Shown piece by piece: positions 4,491 through 6,264 of a stretch of DNA of 6,264 nucleotides (its first letter is position 1; each line of letters starts with the position of its first letter). The notes under the pieces were generated by a model that was not told where the DNA came from, searched no databases, and worked only from the letters and a program-made list of their open reading frames with translations. The stretch is from Gammaproteobacteria bacterium (GTDB taxonomy: Bacteria > Pseudomonadota > Gammaproteobacteria > Natronospirales > REEB76): the NCBI GenBank assembly GCA_027317045.1, contig DAHVFI010000014.1, forward strand, positions 1-6,264, given 5' to 3'. Position numbers and translations under genes: made by a program.

Positions 4491-6264
4491 CTAATTTTTG
4501 TCGTTCAAAAACTGCTGCGCAAAAAAGTCCGCAGTTGCCTGATCCGCTTCCAGCCACGAGCGGTATCTCAAGAATCCATGTATCTCATTGGGGATCACGA
4601 TTTCACGATAAGGTACATGCTGGAGTTGCAGGCGGCGTACCAGGTCCACCATCTGATGGAAATGTACGTTGCGGTCGTCATCACCCTGAATCAGTAACAC
4701 CGGGGATTTCCATTTTGAAATATCGGAATCTGGCGACGACTGCCAGAATACCCTCATCAGCACCTTCATATCCGGCATCTGGTAGCGCTGAATCGGTTTT
4801 CCAAACCAGTCATCCAGGAACATGGACCAGTCATGCACGCCGTGGAAATCCACCCCGGCCTTGAAGATATCGGAATTGCGTGCCAATGCCAGCGCCGTGA
4901 GATAGCCGCCGTAGGAACCGCCCCAGATACCGATGCGCCTGGCATCCACGCGCGGATCCTTTTGTAGAAATCGCGCGCCTGCGAGTACATCCTTATATTC
5001 CGACGCACCGGTGGGTCCCCAGTGGGCCGGATAATGGAAATCATGTCCGTAACCGGTGCTGAGACGGTAATTCACCGACAGCACGATGAAACCATGATTG
5101 GCCAGATATTGGTTTACGGCGTAGGCATTGCTGTAATAATCCATGCTGTGCCACGTGAGCAGCATCTGCCGCATCGGGCCGCCATGCACGAAAATGATGC
5201 CCGGCTTCTTTGCAACACCGTCATTCTTTTCGAACAGCTGGCCCTGTATGACTAGGCCGTCGCTGGCGCGAAAACTCACGAGCTTCGGAACCACCAAATC
5301 AGGGGTGGGGAAATCCGTTGGTAGTAGATCATTGTCCAGTGTCTGCCAGCTGCTCCCGGACAACTTTCCAAACATCACCAGTGGCGGTTGTTTGGCGCCG
5401 GCCTCAATAAATGCGAGTGTTTTGCCGTCCCCGGTAACCACCGGACTCCATTCGCTGCGATCACCCCGGGTGATGGCTTGCGGCGCGCCGCCCAGGACCG
5501 AAACCCGATAGAGGTGGCGGCGGTCGTTATCACCGGGTATGTTGCCGGTATTGGCGCTGTAAATCAGGTATTTCAGATCGGGAGTGATGGCCACATCCTC
5601 AGTCATGAATTTCCCGGGAGTAAGCAAGCTTGCGGTTCCGCCGTTGGCGGATAGCACATAAAGATGCGGCCAATTGTCCATTGCAGAGATGAACGCCAGT
5701 TGGTTGCCCGCCACCCATCTCAGATCCACATCCCCGCCCTGTTGCGGGAACGAACCGCGCAAGGTATCCGGGCTCCGCCATGCACGTAGGCCGGTGCCGG
5801 ACTTCACGTTTGCCACCCAAATGGACCAGGGAACGGAATGCCATTCCAAAATCGACTGGGGTGGTCCGCCGTTCCCGGGCGTGCGCGCAAAAGCGATGCG
5901 CGTGCCATCCGGCGACCAGCGCGGTTCCAGGTCGTTGGCGGTGGATGGCAACAGATACTCGATGGGCGTGAGGTTATCGCGATACACGCCGACAAAACTG
6001 TGATCGCTGCGGCCGGAAACGAAGGCCAGCGCCTTGCCATCCGGCGACCATTGCAGGTCGGAATCCTGGCCGCTATCAAAAAACAAACGCTGCGCCTTTT
6101 GGCTGCCGTCAATGGGTGCCCACCACACGCTGTTCTCAGGCAGATGGATGAAGGCCACGCGCTGTCCATCCGGTGAAATGGCGGGTGTGTCGCCATCACC
6201 CAGCACATGTGGTTCGCCGGTGGTCAGCGATACTGCCCACACCTGCATCTGCGGTTGTATCGGA
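4491..6264 (-). CDS. S9-family serine peptidase (prolyl oligopeptidase/dipeptidyl-peptidase type), N-terminus outside window
   Basis: The frame is open to the right edge, giving 590 visible residues; the Met at 6248 is internal, not the start. Numbering from that Met, residues 1-320 form a beta-propeller with PD40-type repeats (ISPDGQRVAF 24-33, WSPDGKALAF 67-76, WSPDGTRIAF 111-120, ITPDLKYLIY 221-230, VTGDGKTLAF 271-280). Residues about 325-585 are the alpha/beta-hydrolase catalytic domain, with HGGP (355-358), NYRLSTGYG (393-401), nucleophile S445 in GGSYGG, D525 in GDDDRNVHF (522-530) and H557 in NEIHGF. The triad is complete, so it should be an active peptidase. The family removes dipeptides, acyl-amino acids or proline-containing fragments from short peptides, with the propeller excluding folded proteins. 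Exact specificity cannot be read. A signal peptide, if any, lies outside the window. It is probably co-transcribed with dadA, 27 nt downstream. Confidence 0.93.
   Translation of the reverse strand, partial: PIQPQMQVWAVSLTTGEPHVLGDGDTPAISPDGQRVAFIHLPENSVWWAPIDGSQKAQRLFFDSGQDSDLQWSPDGKALAFVSGRSDHSFVGVYRDNLTPIEYLLPSTANDLEPRWSPDGTRIAFARTPGNGGPPQSILEWHSVPWSIWVANVKSGTGLRAWRSPDTLRGSFPQQGGDVDLRWVAGNQLAFISAMDNWPHLYVLSANGGTASLLTPGKFMTEDVAITPDLKYLIYSANTGNIPGDNDRRHLYRVSVLGGAPQAITRGDRSEWSPVVTGDGKTLAFIEAGAKQPPLVMFGKLSGSSWQTLDNDLLPTDFPTPDLVVPKLVSFRASDGLVIQGQLFEKNDGVAKKPGIIFVHGGPMRQMLLTWHSMDYYSNAYAVNQYLANHGFIVLSVNYRLSTGYGHDFHYPAHWGPTGASEYKDVLAGARFLQKDPRVDARRIGIWGGSYGGYLTALALARNSDIFKAGVDFHGVHDWSMFLDDWFGKPIQRYQMPDMKVLMRVFWQSSPDSDISKWKSPVLLIQGDDDRNVHFHQMVDLVRRLQLQHVPYREIVIPNEIHGFLRYRSWLEADQATADFFAQQFLNDKN

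Noticed and set aside
4135..4494. Plus-strand open frame of 119 codons opposite dadA.
   Set aside because: It lies antisense to a gene with strong family motifs, and its Arg/Ser/Pro-rich product is typical of a shadow frame.
5143..5511. Plus-strand open frame of 122 codons opposite the S9 peptidase.
   Set aside because: It is fully antisense to the catalytic and propeller domains, has no recognisable domain, and its composition follows the complementary strand.
6232..6248. Taking the Met at 6248 as the start of the S9 peptidase.
   Set aside because: The frame is open upstream to the edge (codons reading PIQPQ precede it), there is no ribosome-binding site, and the first propeller blade would be cut, so the real start lies outside the window.

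Overview
The window appears to be an ordinary piece of a Gram-negative, probably gammaproteobacterial, chromosome. The evidence is a signal-peptide-bearing outer-membrane beta-barrel, a DUF3391/HD-GYP protein and a close DadA homologue. The lineage is inferred from gene content and is not proven. Apart from a gene tail at the left edge, every recognisable gene lies on the minus strand, so transcription runs from the right edge (6264) to the left.

Layout, in the direction of transcription. (1) 6264-4491: an S9-family (prolyl oligopeptidase/dipeptidyl-peptidase type) serine peptidase, missing only its N-terminus at the edge. (2) 4463-3192: a DadA-type FAD-dependent D-amino-acid dehydrogenase, 27 nt downstream and probably in the same operon. 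(3) 3091-1892: a c-di-GMP phosphodiesterase-type HD-GYP protein with an N-terminal DUF3391 domain. (4) 1796-1500 and 1496-1236: a type II toxin-antitoxin pair, a Phd/YefM-like antitoxin followed 3 nt later by a RelE/ParE-fold toxin with a GTG start. An array of phased TGTACA palindromes in front of it is a likely autoregulatory operator. (5) 1051-380: a small 8-stranded-type outer-membrane barrel with a strong Shine-Dalgarno and its own AT-rich upstream region. (6) 3-110: the C-terminal tail of an unidentified plus-strand gene converging on the barrel gene. Between the two lies about 270 bp of non-coding DNA holding two adjacent stem-loops that share the same AGGGAC loop but have different stems.

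The peptidase and DadA plausibly act together in peptide and amino-acid catabolism. The HD-GYP protein, the TA pair and the barrel look like independent units. I saw no tRNA, rRNA, CRISPR array, insertion sequence or clear rho-independent terminator. The least explained parts are the paired AGGGAC-loop hairpins (178-240), the 9-bp-phased operator (1811-1851) and the inverted repeat over a TATAAT box upstream of the barrel (1178-1208). I found no clear case for a wholly new multi-gene system.
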